NCBI GenBank assembly: GCA_028583605.1
Contig: CM053333.1
Location: 8,952,138-9,016,137 of the forward strand
Length of the DNA stretch: 64,000 nucleotides
DNA from: Dastarcus helophoroides
Taxonomy: Eukaryota; Arthropoda; Insecta; Coleoptera; Bothrideridae
Reading direction: 5' to 3'
A model generated the notes under the pieces. It ran no database searches. It was not told the origin of the DNA and saw only the letters and a program-made list of their open reading frames with translations. A program made the translations under genes and the position numbers. Below, in pieces: positions 27,901 to 42,900 of the stretch. The stretch's first letter is position 1. Each line of letters begins with the position of its first letter.

Positions 27901-30900
27901 ACTCTCATCTTCTTCTAAGCACCCTCTGCAGCTCGGGTCGTTTATGATTCCCATTCTGTGGAGGTGTTTGTTTAATCGACAGTGACCTGTCCATATCCCT
28001 ACAAGTTTCCTGAGATTATTCCTTGAGAGTTGTAGGCATAGTGTTGCCCTTTCCCTGCACGGCATTCTAATGAATGCGTGAGTTTGTTGGCATGTTGTTA
28101 TTGATGCCCATAAGGCTTTGTGTTTACGATAAGTTTCTTCGTTAAGTAGGGATCTTACGGTTGATCTTGCCAGGGGAAGGGTTGGTTCTGGTCCAACGAA
28201 TTGTCCCTCCGCCCTTCCTCGCCAGTTTGTCAGCGCGTTCGTTTCCCTCTTTCCCAGAATGTCCTTTGATCCATATTAGATCAATTGCATTCTCTTGTGA
28301 TAGACGTTCTAGAGCTAGGTGGCAATTCCATACCAGCACTGAGTTTGTTTTCACATTCCTCAGGGCCTTAAGGGCTGCTTGAAAAGATGTATGTTGAGCT
28401 CTGAAAAAATCGAAAATTTCAAAAACAAATTAAAATTTTTGAACTTCTACTACTTTTCAAAAAAATGGAACTTTTTAAAATACAACGATTTTCAAAAGTT
28501 GAAGCCATAAGTTTGGTGGAATGGACTGGTCCTTGGTTATCTTCAAAAATTGAAATACAGAACTCTCATCTCTTAAGATGACAGCTTCGCTGTCGAAACG
28601 CGTTAAAGCAACGTTTGTTGTGTTTTTTTAATCTTTCTTGGTTTCAGGGGACAAGTTCTGTATTTCAATTTTAAAAGTTGAAAATTAAAAAAAATGTCGA
28701 AGTTAAAACAACGAAAAATTTTGTTATCCGAAAACAATTGAAACTTTTCGAAAAAAGTCGAAACTTTGAGAAAGGGGCGAAAAAGAGGTGGATATTTAAA
28801 AAAAAAAGGTAGAGGTTTTTAAAAAATAATATTTCAACATAATCGGATTTATAAAAATATCAACATTTTGGAAAACAGACGAAATTTTGAAAAAAGATCA
28901 AAATTTGTTGTCAATATTTTCAGAAAATTTGAAAATTCTCAGTCTCACAAACAGGTGAAATTGTGAACGTACAGGATATACTTCTTCCGAGATTGGACCG
29001 TGTTAAAGAATTACTAAAAGTGTTCTACGTTTCGCCCATCATCGTAGGGGGCTTCTTTAGGAACAAAGAAAAGAAACAATAAATGAAAAGAGGAATATGA
29101 GGGAATATGCAAAAATTAAAGAATGAAAAGGCCAATTTCAAAACATCAGAGCACGGTAACTCAGTATGTCCACCATACCAGAGGCGAAACTCTTCTGAAT
29201 TGCAAATTGGTACAAAAGATAATAAAGTTTAGATAGAAGAGCGCGGTAACTCAGTATGTCCACCATACCAGAGGCGAAACTCTTGTGAACGGGTTGAAAC
29301 TTAGAAAATAAGTTAAAATTTGAGAATTAAAAACGATGGACAAATTGGTAATTCGAAATTTTCAAAATACAACATCAAAATATTCAAGAAAGTCAAAATT
29401 TTGAGTAAAAACCGAAATTTTGAAAATAAGTCGAACTAAAAAGTTTCAAGTGCTTTCAAAAGTCGTTGGAAATTTTTAACGAAATTGTATTTTTGAAAAA
29501 TGGTTGAAAAAGGAGACATTCCCATGTTTGGGATTTGAAAAACCTCTAAATTTTCAAAAAAGTGGAAATTTGTGAAATTCTACTAACATTTAAAAAATTC
29601 AGTTTCAAAATAATGAAAAATTTTAAGTCGAAATTTTGAAAAAAGTCGAAATTTTGAAAAAAGTCGAAATTTTGAGAAAGTCGAGATTTTGAAAAAGTCG
29701 AAATTTTGAAAAAGTCGAAATTTTGAAAAGTCGAAATTTTGAAAAAGTCGAAATTTTGAAAAGGTAGAAATTTAAAGAAAAGAAAAAAGTTAGGTGTTTG
29801 AAAAATATTGAATTTTTTAACCACCAAAATTGAAGTTTTCAAAAGTCAAGAAAAAAAGGATCGAAATTTTGAAAAAATAACTTTTTTTAAAAATAAGTTA
29901 GTTTTTTAAAAAAACAAATTCCAAAAGACGACGAAAAATTTTTTAAAATTCGGGGTTTTTAAAAAAGTTGACATTTTAATTAGTTGCCGTGATTTAACAA
30001 AAAGAGCGAAATTTTCAAAAAAAAATTCGAAATTTTGAAAGATGTCAAAATTTAAAAAAATGAAACTTGGAAAAAATCGAAATTTTGAAAAATAGTTGCC
30101 ATTTAAAACATGGCGAAATTATAAACGATAACAGAAGTTTTCAAAAAACAGTTACGATTTTAGAAAAATTTTGAAGTTTTTAGGCCAAAATTTTCAAAAA
30201 AAATTGTAAGTTTCTCAAAAAATAAAATTTTAACCAAGATTGAGATTTGAAAAATAATTAAAACATCTAAACAAGTAAAATTTTAAAAAGGTTGAAATTT
30301 CGAAAGAATTCGAAATTTAAAAAAAAAGTCCAGTTTTCAAAAAACTTGAAATTTAAAAGAGTATTTTCAAAAAGACTGGAAATGTTGAAAAGTGTCGAAA
30401 TGATCAAACAAGTCAATTCGAAATTTTCGAAAACATCTAAATTGAGGAGTTGAAAATTGCGAAGAAATCAAAATTTTCAAAAAAGTACAAATTTGGAAAA
30501 CGGGTCTAAATTTTAAAATAAAATTGAAATTTGGAAAATTTCTAACCTTTCAAAAACTCTGTATTTAAAAACAAATTTAAGGTTAAGAAAACATAATTTC
30601 GAAAATAAACTAAAATTTTGAAAAAAATCGAGATTTTGAAAAATCGAGATTTTGAAAAAAACGAGATTTTGAAAAAAACGAGATTTTGAAAAATCGAGAT
30701 CTTGAAAAAATCGAGATTTTGAAAAAATCGAAATTTTGGGAAAAATCGAAATTTTGGGAAAAAAACCAAGATTTTGAAGAAATCAACATTAGAAAAAGTC
30801 AATATTCTAAGAAAAACGAAAATTTGAAAAAGAATTGAAATTTCGCAAAGTCCAACACTCAATTTTCAAAAAGTCGAAATTTCGGAAAAAGTCGAAGTTG

Positions 30901-33900
30901 AATTTTTAAAAAACCAGACATTTTATAAGAAAGTTAATTTGCTTTGAAAAAGTATAAGTTTCAAATTAAAGTAACACTTAATTTGTTTAAAAAAATTATC
31001 AAAATGTCGGCTCATTTGCAAACTTCAAATTGATTTTGTTACGATATGAAATTGATTTTGTCACGATATGAAATTGGTTAGTACGTACAATTTTAACGTC
31101 ATGACATTGAAGCCGTGATATTATTGTCAGCTAAAATCAGTGTTTAGTCCCAAAATGTCGATTATTTTAGACATTTTAAAGTTTTGAACAAAAGGCTGAC
31201 TGTATGGTATTTAGGAAATTCCAAAAATTTAAAATTAAAGGAAATGTTCAAAATCGAAAATTTGAGAAACTTTTTTCTTTAATTTGGATTTTCTTAAGCT
31301 GACCCAAAAGACTATAGATTCCCCATTTCTGATATAAAACATTCAAAAATCTTTCAAAAGTTAAATATAAACAATAGTTTATGAATTTCATGTGACTAAT
31401 TTGTAAATTTTATTTCAGGTTTCAAAAGTAAAGGTTCAAGAGTGCAGGGTCTACAGGAACTGTTTAGAATGTCTAGGAGCTAAAGATCCATATTGTGGTT
31501 GGTGCTCTCTAGAAAACAAGTAAGGATAATTTTTTTTGATTATTTTAAATAGGTTGTAAAGGAATCAAACATCGATCACTCTCAAGCAACGACTTTATAA
31601 ACATATTTAGTTTAATTAGATTTCATATTTACTGTTGTACTTGGTTAATAGATCAGTGAACAATTTTGGCAACTCCCAAGGAATTTGTAACGCTCCAATA
31701 CACAGACGCTGGAAGCGCTAGGAGCAGTTTTTCGTTTACTACTTATTACAGCTTCCTGCTTTATCGGCCTATTGAATATTTATGAGATTCGGGGTTCCGG
31801 TTTCGATCTATTTGATCTTGGCTGCATACTGCAGTCTTTGTTGTATTCGATTTGCACGCTGTTTACTCAAGTTGCTGACGGATAGGTGGCGCTCTATTAC
31901 AACGACCTCAGTGTCGATTCAAGAAATGTGCTACCCATATACTTAGAAGTATATGATGCTACCGCTATAGGCTGCCTCCGAACATCTCCCAGATTGGAGT
32001 TGAGTATGCCAAATAGGATCGAAAATAGTTTTTGGTTGTCGACCCCAATCTGATTTCAGTCTGTGTATTGGATGTCATCGAAGATATACGAAATTAAATT
32101 TATATTAATAAATTAGGAACTAAAAGCGATTGAACTAGATTTCTAGTCCAAGTTGCCATAGTTTTCATTTTCACCTAGCTTTCTATTTCAAGTTGCCATA
32201 GTTTCATTTTCAGCTAGCTTTCTAGTTCAAGTTGCCATAGTTTAATTTTCAACTAGCTTTCTACTTAGCAGATTGTGAAATTTGCAAAACATCAAATTTC
32301 AGATGTAGCCTACGATCAGATTGCCAAGATGCTGCCAAGGATCCCTTGTACTGGATCAGCTACAAAAGCGGAAGATGTACAACAATCACTAGCGTCATAC
32401 CCAACCAGCTGCAAAGAACAACAGCGAGAACGGTAAGTCGTTCGCCAAGTCTATACCCATTTGTATGCACAACAATATTTTCAGCTGGATTTAATCATCG
32501 ATAATCTGCCAAGTCTCAGTGGTGAATTCATTTGCGCTTTCACCGCTTTGGATAAAACCCTAACAACTAAAGCCACGCGTAAGGGTTCCGGCGTCAACTG
32601 CACCACACCCAGAAATGATTTGCTACCTTCGATACCTCCGGGTCAACGTAAGTACTAACTTGACATTAGTGTAAACCTGACATTGGCGTAAATCCGACAT
32701 TAGCGTAAATCCAACCTTAGCGTAAATCCGACATCAGCGTAAATCCAACCTTAGCGTAAATCCGACATCAGCGTAAATCCGACATTAGCGTAAACGTAAC
32801 GTCAGGGTGAACTTGACATGGTAGCGTAAACTTGACAATGGCGTTTTTATTATAGATCATTTTACTGCCAAATTGTCCGTCAGGATGACTTCTGGGCCCG
32901 ATTTCGTGGCCACCAACTTTACATTTTTCGACTGCAATACTTACAGTTCCTGCACTCAGTGCGTATCTTCCTCATTTCCGTGCGATTGGTGTGTAGATGG
33001 GCACCGGTGTACTCACGATACGGCAGAAAATTGTAGGAACGACATCTTAGTTACTGGAGTTAGCGTAAGCAATATTTTTATTTGTCACTAAAACGTTTAT
33101 TCGTCTAATACTGCTTTTAATTCATGCAGCACTGATTTTGATTCCTGTAGCACCAATTTTGATTCATGTAGCAAAGATTTTGATTCATGTAGCACCGATT
33201 TTGATTCATGTAGCACCGATTTTGATTCATGTAGCACCGATTTTGATTCATACAGCATTGATTTTGATTATGAAGATTAATTTTAATTTATGTATCAATG
33301 ACTTAGATCATTCTAATCATTCTATATCATTATAGTATTTTTTAATTAATGTAGCACTGATTTAGATTCATGGCTATGCTTCACGTAGCTTTGGCTATGC
33401 TTCATGTAGTACTAGCTTCGTCCAGCACTGATTTTAAGCTCCGTAGCGTTGGGTTTGATTCATGTAGAACTTGATTCTGATTTATGTAGCAGCAATTTTT
33501 CAATAATAACTTAATTTAGCACTGATTTTGATTCATGTAGCACTGCCTATGCTTCATGTAGCACCGCCTATGCTTCATGCAGCACCGCCTATGCTTCATG
33601 CAGCACTGGCTATGATCCCCATAGTGTTGGGTTTGATCCATGTAGAACTGGTTCTGATTTATCTAGCAGCAGTTTTTCAGTGGTAGGTTAATTTAGCACT
33701 GATTTTGATTCGTGTAGTACTAATTTTGATTCATGTCGAACTAATTTTGATTCCTGCATCACTTGTTTTAATCCAGACACCACCGATTTTGATTTATATA
33801 GCTGTAGTTTTCACTTCTTGTTGAAATATTGCAGCGTTCCGGGCCGAGCTACCGTTCAGGGCCGACGTTCTGCCCCACCATCAATGCGACTGTGGGCAAC

Positions 33901-36900
33901 TCCCCCGAAATTCTAGTCGCTTCCGGCATTAAGAAGCCGATAAGGGTCAAGGTGCACATCATAGGTCAATTCATAGTGCAAACTAGATTCGTTTGTCAAT
34001 TTAACATCGAAGGAAGAGTGACTAGCGTCAACGCTCAATTATTAGGAGATACCATCTATTGCGACCCGATGGAGTTCTCTTACACTTCGAGGGCCCCAAA
34101 TATAACGGCGACTTTCGCTGTTATATGGGGCGGCTCCAAACCGCTTGACAATCCTTATAATATACATAGTGAGTGCGACTCATGGCTTCAATCTTGCAGG
34201 TTGTAATGCTTTTGTTTCAGTTGTTATATATAGATGTCGCGATATGGCGGATAACTGTGGTCTGTGTTTGGCGTTGGCGGAAAAATACGAATGTGGTTGG
34301 TGTCAAAGCTCGGATCGTTGTGAAGTTAAGGATCAATGTGAGAGAGGTTCTGCTGTATGGCTCAATCGCAGCAGGACGTGTCCCAATCCCGAGGTTATAT
34401 CATTTAGTCCGGAACTGGGGCCTTGGGAGGGAGGAACCAATATAACAATCCACGGAATCAACTTGGGGAAGACGTTCCAAGATATTTACGCTGGTGTAAA
34501 TATAGCTGGAATAAATTGTCAACCCTATGAGCATTTGTACATAAAAACCAAGCAAATAGTTTGCAAGGTAACGTATTTTGAAACTTTTCAACTATGTATT
34601 CGCTGCGACTATATTTTTAAGCAACTCACTGTAACGGATAAGTTAGGTTGATGCTTGTTAAACCCAAAGCTAGGAATCTAACTCGAAATTCGACTTGGAT
34701 TTTCAACTATGAGTCTTTTGTTCATTTATAGAATTTTTAAGATTTTATGCAGTCTATTTAAGTTATTAATTTTAAGCACGTATTCAGCAGGCTTACTAAA
34801 GACAGAAAATCGAGAAAAAAGGTACTCGACCTAAGAACTGCTTCTGGCAGGACGCTCTTCATTCGCAACAAACTGTCCTAATAAACCTTTTTTATAATTT
34901 CATAGATTAACAGACGTTTATCACGTCACCAGATGCAATTCATAAGGTAGAATTGCGAAAGCGAATATTGTCAACTAATGGACAACAAATTTTTAAAACG
35001 TATAATTTTTTGTACTCCCATACACTTGAAACTAATATGAAAATAATGCCTTTGTTAAGTAAGTAAGTAAAACAGAAATCCTAAAAATAGATGATGTAAA
35101 AAGTGTACAAAAATAATGAATCAGCCAAAATTAATATTCAGTAACCAAACAGCCGGATTATTTAATTTTGTCGTATCTCTAACATTATTCAACAATTTGT
35201 TGCTTATGGAAAATTTGCAAGCTATAGAATTTACTTTTTTTAATTTAAGTGATAGTTTTGAATTTATCTCGAATTTTTTTTCCAAAATTTTGTGGCTTCA
35301 TCGAAATCTTTTCGTATTTTCAAATCATATTCGCAAGTGATTAAGTTGAGTCTTATTTCTCTCATTTATACACCAAAACAGTTAACAAAATCTTTTAGTG
35401 GGTCGCGAATGGGAAGCATAAAAATAACTGAGTCGCGAGCAAAGAAATTTGGGCAAGACCGTTTTAGAAGATCTTGGCATTTTTTTATTTCAGTCTTGAT
35501 AATTTCAGTTTTTTGTCGACATTTCTGAAAACTTGTGATTTCAGTCTTGAAATTTAAAGTTCACTTTGAAGTTTTAAATGTAATTTTACATTTAAATTAT
35601 GCAGTAGACTCCCGCTAAAGTTGCGCTCAGCGGATCGACTTTTAAAGTTGCTACTCCCCGTAATCCCCACCATTGTCGAAAAATACATATGTTTTATTGC
35701 TGCTTTCGTGATTGAATGGGTTATTCAAAACTGGCTCTAAAACTCGAAAGTCCAATTCGTGGGGGAATATCCGCGCAACTTTAACGATCGTATCCTGACA
35801 ACTTTAACGGGCGTGCAATTTTAACGGGCGCAACTTTGGCGGAAGTCGACTGTAGTTGAAATCTCAATGTTGTTGTTTTAGAAATTCAAAATTTCTAAAA
35901 AAAGTCTCAAAAATTAGATTTCAGTTATAAAAATTTCAATTTATTCCGACACCGACACTTCTAAAAAAATCTGAATTTAAATTTGGTGTCATGAATTTCA
36001 ATTTGGTATCATGAAATTTGTGCTTTTTCTAGATATTTGACTTTTCTGGAAGCAGCGACTTTAATCGTTAAGTCAGAAAAAAAGGGGTTGAAAGTTTGAA
36101 CAAGGAAATTCCGCAATTTGAGCATTAAAGTGGAAATCTTGACTTATTCTCATTTCGATTTTTAACTTCAGTTTTTGAAAGTTTGAGATTACAATTGAAA
36201 TTTTTGAATTTTCGACATTTCCTTTGAAGTTCCATTTTTTCATGGAAATTTTAAACGGTGCTCATAAATACCAAATTCTTGCCGATAACTAATGCAAGTA
36301 TCGACGGATGAACAATCAAGAGTTATGTTTTAGGTGGACGGTCCTGGAAATTTCGAGCCTCGCCAAGGACCTGTGGTGGTCCGCGTGGAAGACTACAGAG
36401 GCGAATCCAAGACGAATTACAGATTCGTCGATCCTGTCATTACTGGTATAGCGCCGAAATATGGGCCGAAATCCGGTGGTACTTTACTCCAAATCAAGGG
36501 CGAATATATGAACGCTGGCAGTTCAATACAAGCCTTCATCGGTAAACTACCGTGTAGAATTCTCTCGTAAGTGGACCAGCGGAGTGGTGTTAATCAAACG
36601 CTCAATCGGTTATTTTAGAACGGATCAAAACCAGGCGCTTTGCATAACTAGTTCATCAGATGAGATCGCTGCTAAGAAGTTAAGAATGAAATTTGATAAA
36701 GGCGACAGATATCTGGAAAAGGAATTGTTTCAATATGTGGAGGATCCTTTAATTGAATCCGCGGAATCCGGTGTTGCGAGCCAAATCAAGGTCCCTAAAG
36801 GGATACCGGCTGGGGGGATTAAAATTTACGTAACTGGGAAAAATTTAGCTTATATACAAAAACCCCAGATGTACGTCTATTACGAACAAAAAATGTTTGT

Positions 36901-39900
36901 TAGCGTAAGTGTCGCATGTTTGTTTAATTATCCGATCTAAAGCGTTATGGATTTCAGGAATGCACGGTCCAGAGCAACATCAGTATGATATGTAAAAGCC
37001 CTGTCATCGAAGCCGATAGTGCTAAACTTGATGGTGATAATCCTCTACAACTGGAATATGGCTTCAGAATGGACAACGTGACAGGCGTTCAAAATTTAAC
37101 CTCGACGGGGCGATTTTCGCCATTTTTATTATACCCGAACCCCACTTTTGCCACGTTCGGTAAACAAATCAAATATTACAAATCGGATTATCTCAATATC
37201 AATGTAAGTTTTGTTTTAAAAAAATTAAAACTTTTATTAAGTTGGTTTTTATTTAGGGCCAAAATATCGATCGCGCTTGTCAGGAATCTGATGTGGAAGT
37301 CCGCATAGGTAACAACTTTTGTAACGTCACTTCCTTATCTCGTCAGCAGTTGACATGTAGACCGCCGGAGACTCAACCTTCGGCCATCAATCAGCAGGGT
37401 GTCCCTAGTGGAGATTTACCGGAAGTCGTCGTCATCGTAGGGGGTTCCCTCAAGTACAATATAGGCCAAATGTCTTACTCCTCGCCCCAAGGTCTCAACG
37501 GTCCTTTGTCCAAAACTGCCGTCATCGGCATTATAGCCATCGCGGTCATCATAATAATAATATTTATCTTCTTCCTTATCGCGTATCGTCGAAAATCGAC
37601 TGAAAGCAATCGCGTCCTTAAGAACATGCAAGAGCAAATGGACATATTAGAGCTTCGCGTCGCCGCTGAATGCAAGGAAGCCTTCGCTGAACTCCAAACC
37701 GAAATGACCGACTTAACTGGGGATCTAACTTCTGGCGGAATACCATTTTTGGACTACCGCACTTACGCTATGAAGATTCTGTTCCCCAACGTCGAAGACC
37801 ACATCGTTCTCCAGTGGGAGAAACCAGAACTAGTAAGAAAGGAAAAAGGATTACGAGTATTCGGCCAATTAATCATGAACAAAACATTCCTCTTGTTGTT
37901 CATACGAACGTTAGAGAGTAATCGCTATTTTTCCATGAGGGATCGTGTTAACGTCGCCTCTTTGATTATGGTCACTCTTCAAAGCAAAATGGAGTATTGC
38001 ACCGACATACTGAAGACTTTACTGGCGGAATTGATAGAGAAATGCATCGAGGGTAAAAGCCACCCGAAAATGCTACTTAGACGAACGGAAAGCGTGGCAG
38101 AGAAAATGCTGAGCGCTTGGTTTACATTCCTCTTGTACAAGTTTTTAAAAGAATGCGCCGGTGAACCGCTTTTCATGTTATTCAGAGCTGTCAAACAACA
38201 GATAGACAAGGGACCTGTTGATGCAATCACTTCCGAAGCTAGATATTCGCTTAGCGAGGAAAAATTGATACGGCAATCGATAGATTTTAAACCTATGGTA
38301 AGTTAAAGCAACTGATTTTATTAGTTTAGTTTATTGGGGACCAATTTCAGACTGTCTACGTTTCCATATCGCAACAAGCCATGTTTATTGGAGGTCCGGA
38401 TCTCAACACAGAGAATGTTCCTGTTAAAGTACTAGATTGTGATACGATTAGCCAAGTAAAGGAAAAATCTTTAGATACAATATATAGGGCCACGCCCTAT
38501 TCTCAGCGACCGAGACGCGACGACTTGGATCTCGGTGAGTCATTTATAATGAATTCTGCTATGCTGTCGTGTTTTTGAAATGTAAACTTTTCTTGATTAG
38601 GCAAGTGAAATTAGGATTTTTTGATGAAATAATTCGGAGAAAGTTGGAAATCGTTTTAATGCCTTTATTTGAGGTTAAGTATTAGTAATCTGAGTCTTAA
38701 GGGATGAGCTTAACTTTCCAGCCTAAAAAAACCGAGAAATGTTTGCACTTTTTTCTATTTTTCAGTGATAACTCTCTCGGTACTTCTTACGGAAAAAATA
38801 GGTATTTCAAGAATTGTAGAACATGAAATTCTGGTTAAAATGAATATCCGAAACTTGAAATCCATTGCAGTAGTAAAGCAGCAATTGAGTGACAAAAAAT
38901 GGCACTTTTTTGCCCCTTGTATGAAATTTGTAAAAACTCACTAAACATGCATACGTAATTTTGAAACTGCTATTCTAATTTAAAAAACTTGTAGAATAAA
39001 AGTTGTAGAGCATTAAATTTTGCTTCTAGGGCGTACCAAAATATTTAAATTGTGGTAATTTTATGTATAATTATGCACATAAATCCAAACTGATGCTTTA
39101 CATCAAATAAAGGCATTAAAACGATTTCCAGCTTTTTCCGAATTATTTCACCAAACGCCTCATTTTGAGATTAAATTCACTGGCCTACGATGGGACTGGG
39201 TAGATGATAGCTGATCTGTCTGATCGGAAATTGGACTCATTCGGGTAAATTCGGTTCCCTGTAGCAGACACTATGGTTTTTAGTTTTATTATACAGGGTC
39301 TTATAATGCACAGACCAATAGGTTAGAACATTTATTAGATTCGAAGTTGGTATTTGGTTTCCAAACTTCGAATCTAATAAATGTTCTAACCTATTGGTCT
39401 GTGCATTATAGAATCCTTGTCTTCTGGGAACTCTCCTAGAGAGCAACCGCTTCGCTAGGTGGCAGTGTTTCAACTGTTGGTAGTTCAGCTACCTATGATT
39501 CACTATACACGCCTGGAGGGCTGCATGAATTTGTAGTCTAGGTTGCATTCTTCTTGCATACAGGGTCTTCATTAATGTCAGAGTCCCTCATGACTCGATC
39601 TTGTAGGCAACCAAACATACACTTATGCACAAAATAAATAATAAAATCCCTATCAGCTATTCAATATTCCTACCTGTCAGTGGCGTTTCATTCTTGGGGC
39701 ACTGGGATTAAATAAGGATATATTTAAACGTGGCCTTTAGGATTATTGGTTAGTAGACATAAAATATTCACTTTACTAAAATGAATATTGTTTCTGATAG
39801 GCCTAGCAGGACCTCTTTAGATTGAAACTGTTAAAATGTTTCATAGCAACATCTTTTAATATCTTTTGAATACTAATTTTAGATTTTTGACTGCAAACTC

Positions 39901-42900
39901 TTGTTGAAAGAACTTCTGCGCTGTATTGAAAAATAGTTTTAATATTATTTGGTATTAAATAGCTTTAATATTGTTTTAAAAACTGCAAGTACTGTTAATA
40001 TTTTAAATAATGTATTACTACTCTTCTTCAATGGTTACAAATTACAGAAATACGTAACTTTTGAATGTTCGTTGCTGCACAATTTAATTGAGTTTTTTGC
40101 AGCCTGTTCTTAATTACTAGGAAAAAGTCTCAAAGTAGACATTTCATGAAATTGCCTAATTTCACAGCTGCCCAATCGATAATTGTTTGATTTAAAATTG
40201 AACGCTATAACTAATCCTACCAAAAATTAAAAATTGACAAAACTCACAAGTTGCCACCTATTAAAACCTTTTATGAACAAAAAAAACTCGAAAACAAGGG
40301 GAAAGACGTTGAATAACAATTTCAGTTTTCAATTTTGGTCAAATGGGAGAGTAATTCGTCCTATTAGATCAAACAAGAAGTGATTGACCAGCTGCTTGTC
40401 CTAAACAATTAAATAAATTATCTGTTTTCGGATTTCTTTTCCTGTTAATCAAGAACAGGATACAAAAAACTCAAATTGTGTTTACATACAAATAAAAGTT
40501 CCAACAACTTAATTGCCCATTACATAAAATAGAAAACAAGTTTGGAAATAAAAAAAGACAGTAATGATCTTAGCATTTTGTTTATTTCAAGGAGTCAATT
40601 ACATGGAAGATAACCAAACAGAAACAAAGATAAAAAATAGTATCTACTCTACAGAAATATGCATTTTCAATTATATACTATACAACGTTTTAATAATTAT
40701 CAACCAACAATTATCTGTTGATAAAAAAATTAAAGATGTTCAAAGTGTCCACCTTCATTTTGTAAACATAAATTTACTCTACGTTACATGCAATCAAAAA
40801 CATGTTGCAGTTCATTTGGCGATATAGAGTCTTATTTCATGCCGAACTGCAACTTCTAGTTCCTCAATTGTGTGCAAATGATTTTTAAATACATTATGTT
40901 TAATGCGACCGAACAGATAAAAATCTAAGGGTGTTAGATCAGGACTTCGTGCAGGCCATAAGCCTCTACTGATTAAACGATCATCATAAAATTCTCTCAA
41001 ATATCTTAACGTTTGTGCCGAAGTATGTGCTGTAGCTCCATCTTGTTGGAAGTATCCAAGTTTCAGTTCATCATTATGCATAATCTCCGGAGCTTGTTGT
41101 AAAATGGCCCGGTATCATTCTCCATTTATTGTATCTCCAAAAAAAATGGTCCTATTATCCTTCTTCTTAAAATTGCTACCCATACACCAATCTTCTGGGG
41201 ATGTAAAGGTGTTTGAATAAAATTATGTGGATTCTCTGTACCCCAAATTCTATAGTTTTGACTATTCACATAGCCACACAAATGTACCCAGGCTTCATCA
41301 GAAAAAAAAGTCAAGTCTAATATATCTTTATTGTTTAAATGTTCATTAAACCAATGACAATATTGAACTCGTTGATTATAATCTGGTGGTTTTAACCCTT
41401 GAACGACAGTCATTTTATAGGGATGCATATGTAACTGCTTTGTTAATGTTTTGTGACAAGTTCCAATTGACACACCTATAAAAAAAATTAGAAAATAAAT
41501 TTTAGTTGCAGCATAATATTTCTTCATGAAAATCTTATTGCTTACAAAAAATGTGTATGTGCTTTTAAAGTTATCAATATTTGTAATAAGTACCTGTCTG
41601 GATAGATAACTGTGAAATGGATTTTTTAGGACTTTGTTGCATGCGCTGTCGAACATTTTCTGTTAAAATTGGTCGTCTACCTGTAGACTTTCCCTTGCAA
41701 ATGCAATGTGTCTCCTCATAACGTTTAAAGAGCTCTAATCTGTGGTTCTTAAAAATATCATATGGAATGTCAGCATCTGGAAACCTTTCGTTGAATTGTT
41801 CGATACAGGATTGCAATTAGTAAGACCAGCTTCCATTTGAATTCCGTGTACCACTGCGAAAATGCGCCATCAAAATAAAGGTGTCTTGTTGTGGCGTAAA
41901 AAGCATGTTCAGAAAACCAAGCCTAAAACACGTAAAATATTAAGCACAACCTTAAAATAGCTGTACTTATAATTTACCCAAAGTTTTGATAAAAACTGTT
42001 TCTTTATTTTACACAAATTATAATTATATAACGTAAAATTTAACATAAATTAGGGATGATCGATATTCATCGATGGTGAATGAACATCGATGTCTAGTGG
42101 AAAAACATCGATGTTTTAATCTCGATGTTAAGTTTTCGATAATATTGACACATCGATGTTATGAGATTAAAATCGGAACATCGATATCGATACACTCAAA
42201 GTCTGGGCCATCTAGCGTGATTAGATGTAACAAATGTTGCTATTAGTATTATTTCACTTTCACCCAATTTACACTAGATGTCGCTAATCGATGTAACCAA
42301 ATTAAAACCAACAAAATAAAAAACTGTCAATTTCAAGTCATGGTTAACTTTTTTTCTTATCTAAGAATAAAGTGGATGCGAGTGTTAGTAGAACATGTTT
42401 TTTTAATTTTTTTTTGTTATCTAAGAATAAAGTGGGTGTGAGTGTTAGTAGAACATAATTTTTTTTTAGCAATGAAACTTCGAAAACCAAATAATAGGTA
42501 TAGTAAATCTACCCCATATTGTACTCTATGTCTGTCCAGTAAACTCAAACTTTTGCAGTAATGTAACCGAACAATCTACCATGAATTTGCTTACGTCGCT
42601 TACTATATGTATACCTTATAATAAAATGGATTGTTCTTTCTTACCTAAAACATCGATCTTTTCGGACATCGATATTTTTTGTTCGACATTCATCGTACAT
42701 CGATGCTTTTGAAACGATGTTAATATTGATGTCAATATCGATGTTTTTCTAATATCGATCATCCCTAGTATAAATTATAAGCAGAAAACGCCCATGAACT
42801 GTCAGAATATTTAGTCACTAGATTGTCCTGTCATACTCTCGCACCAAACCTATAGAAATTAAAATCACTAGGAGAGAGAGGCGATGCGGTCACGTGGGAC

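Noticed and set aside
28673..31300. CRISPR-like array from short repeats
   Set aside because: Repeats are 16-17 bp with no unique spacers, in a eukaryotic intron; this is a satellite.
33138..33335. Frame with repeated APILIHV
   Set aside because: A product of the 21-bp minisatellite within a Plexin A intron.
39237..39473. Minus-strand frame with [20 protein letters not shown] as a gene
   Set aside because: Most of it is the perfect hairpin read through both arms, so the protein is a by-product; the remaining part is too short to assign.
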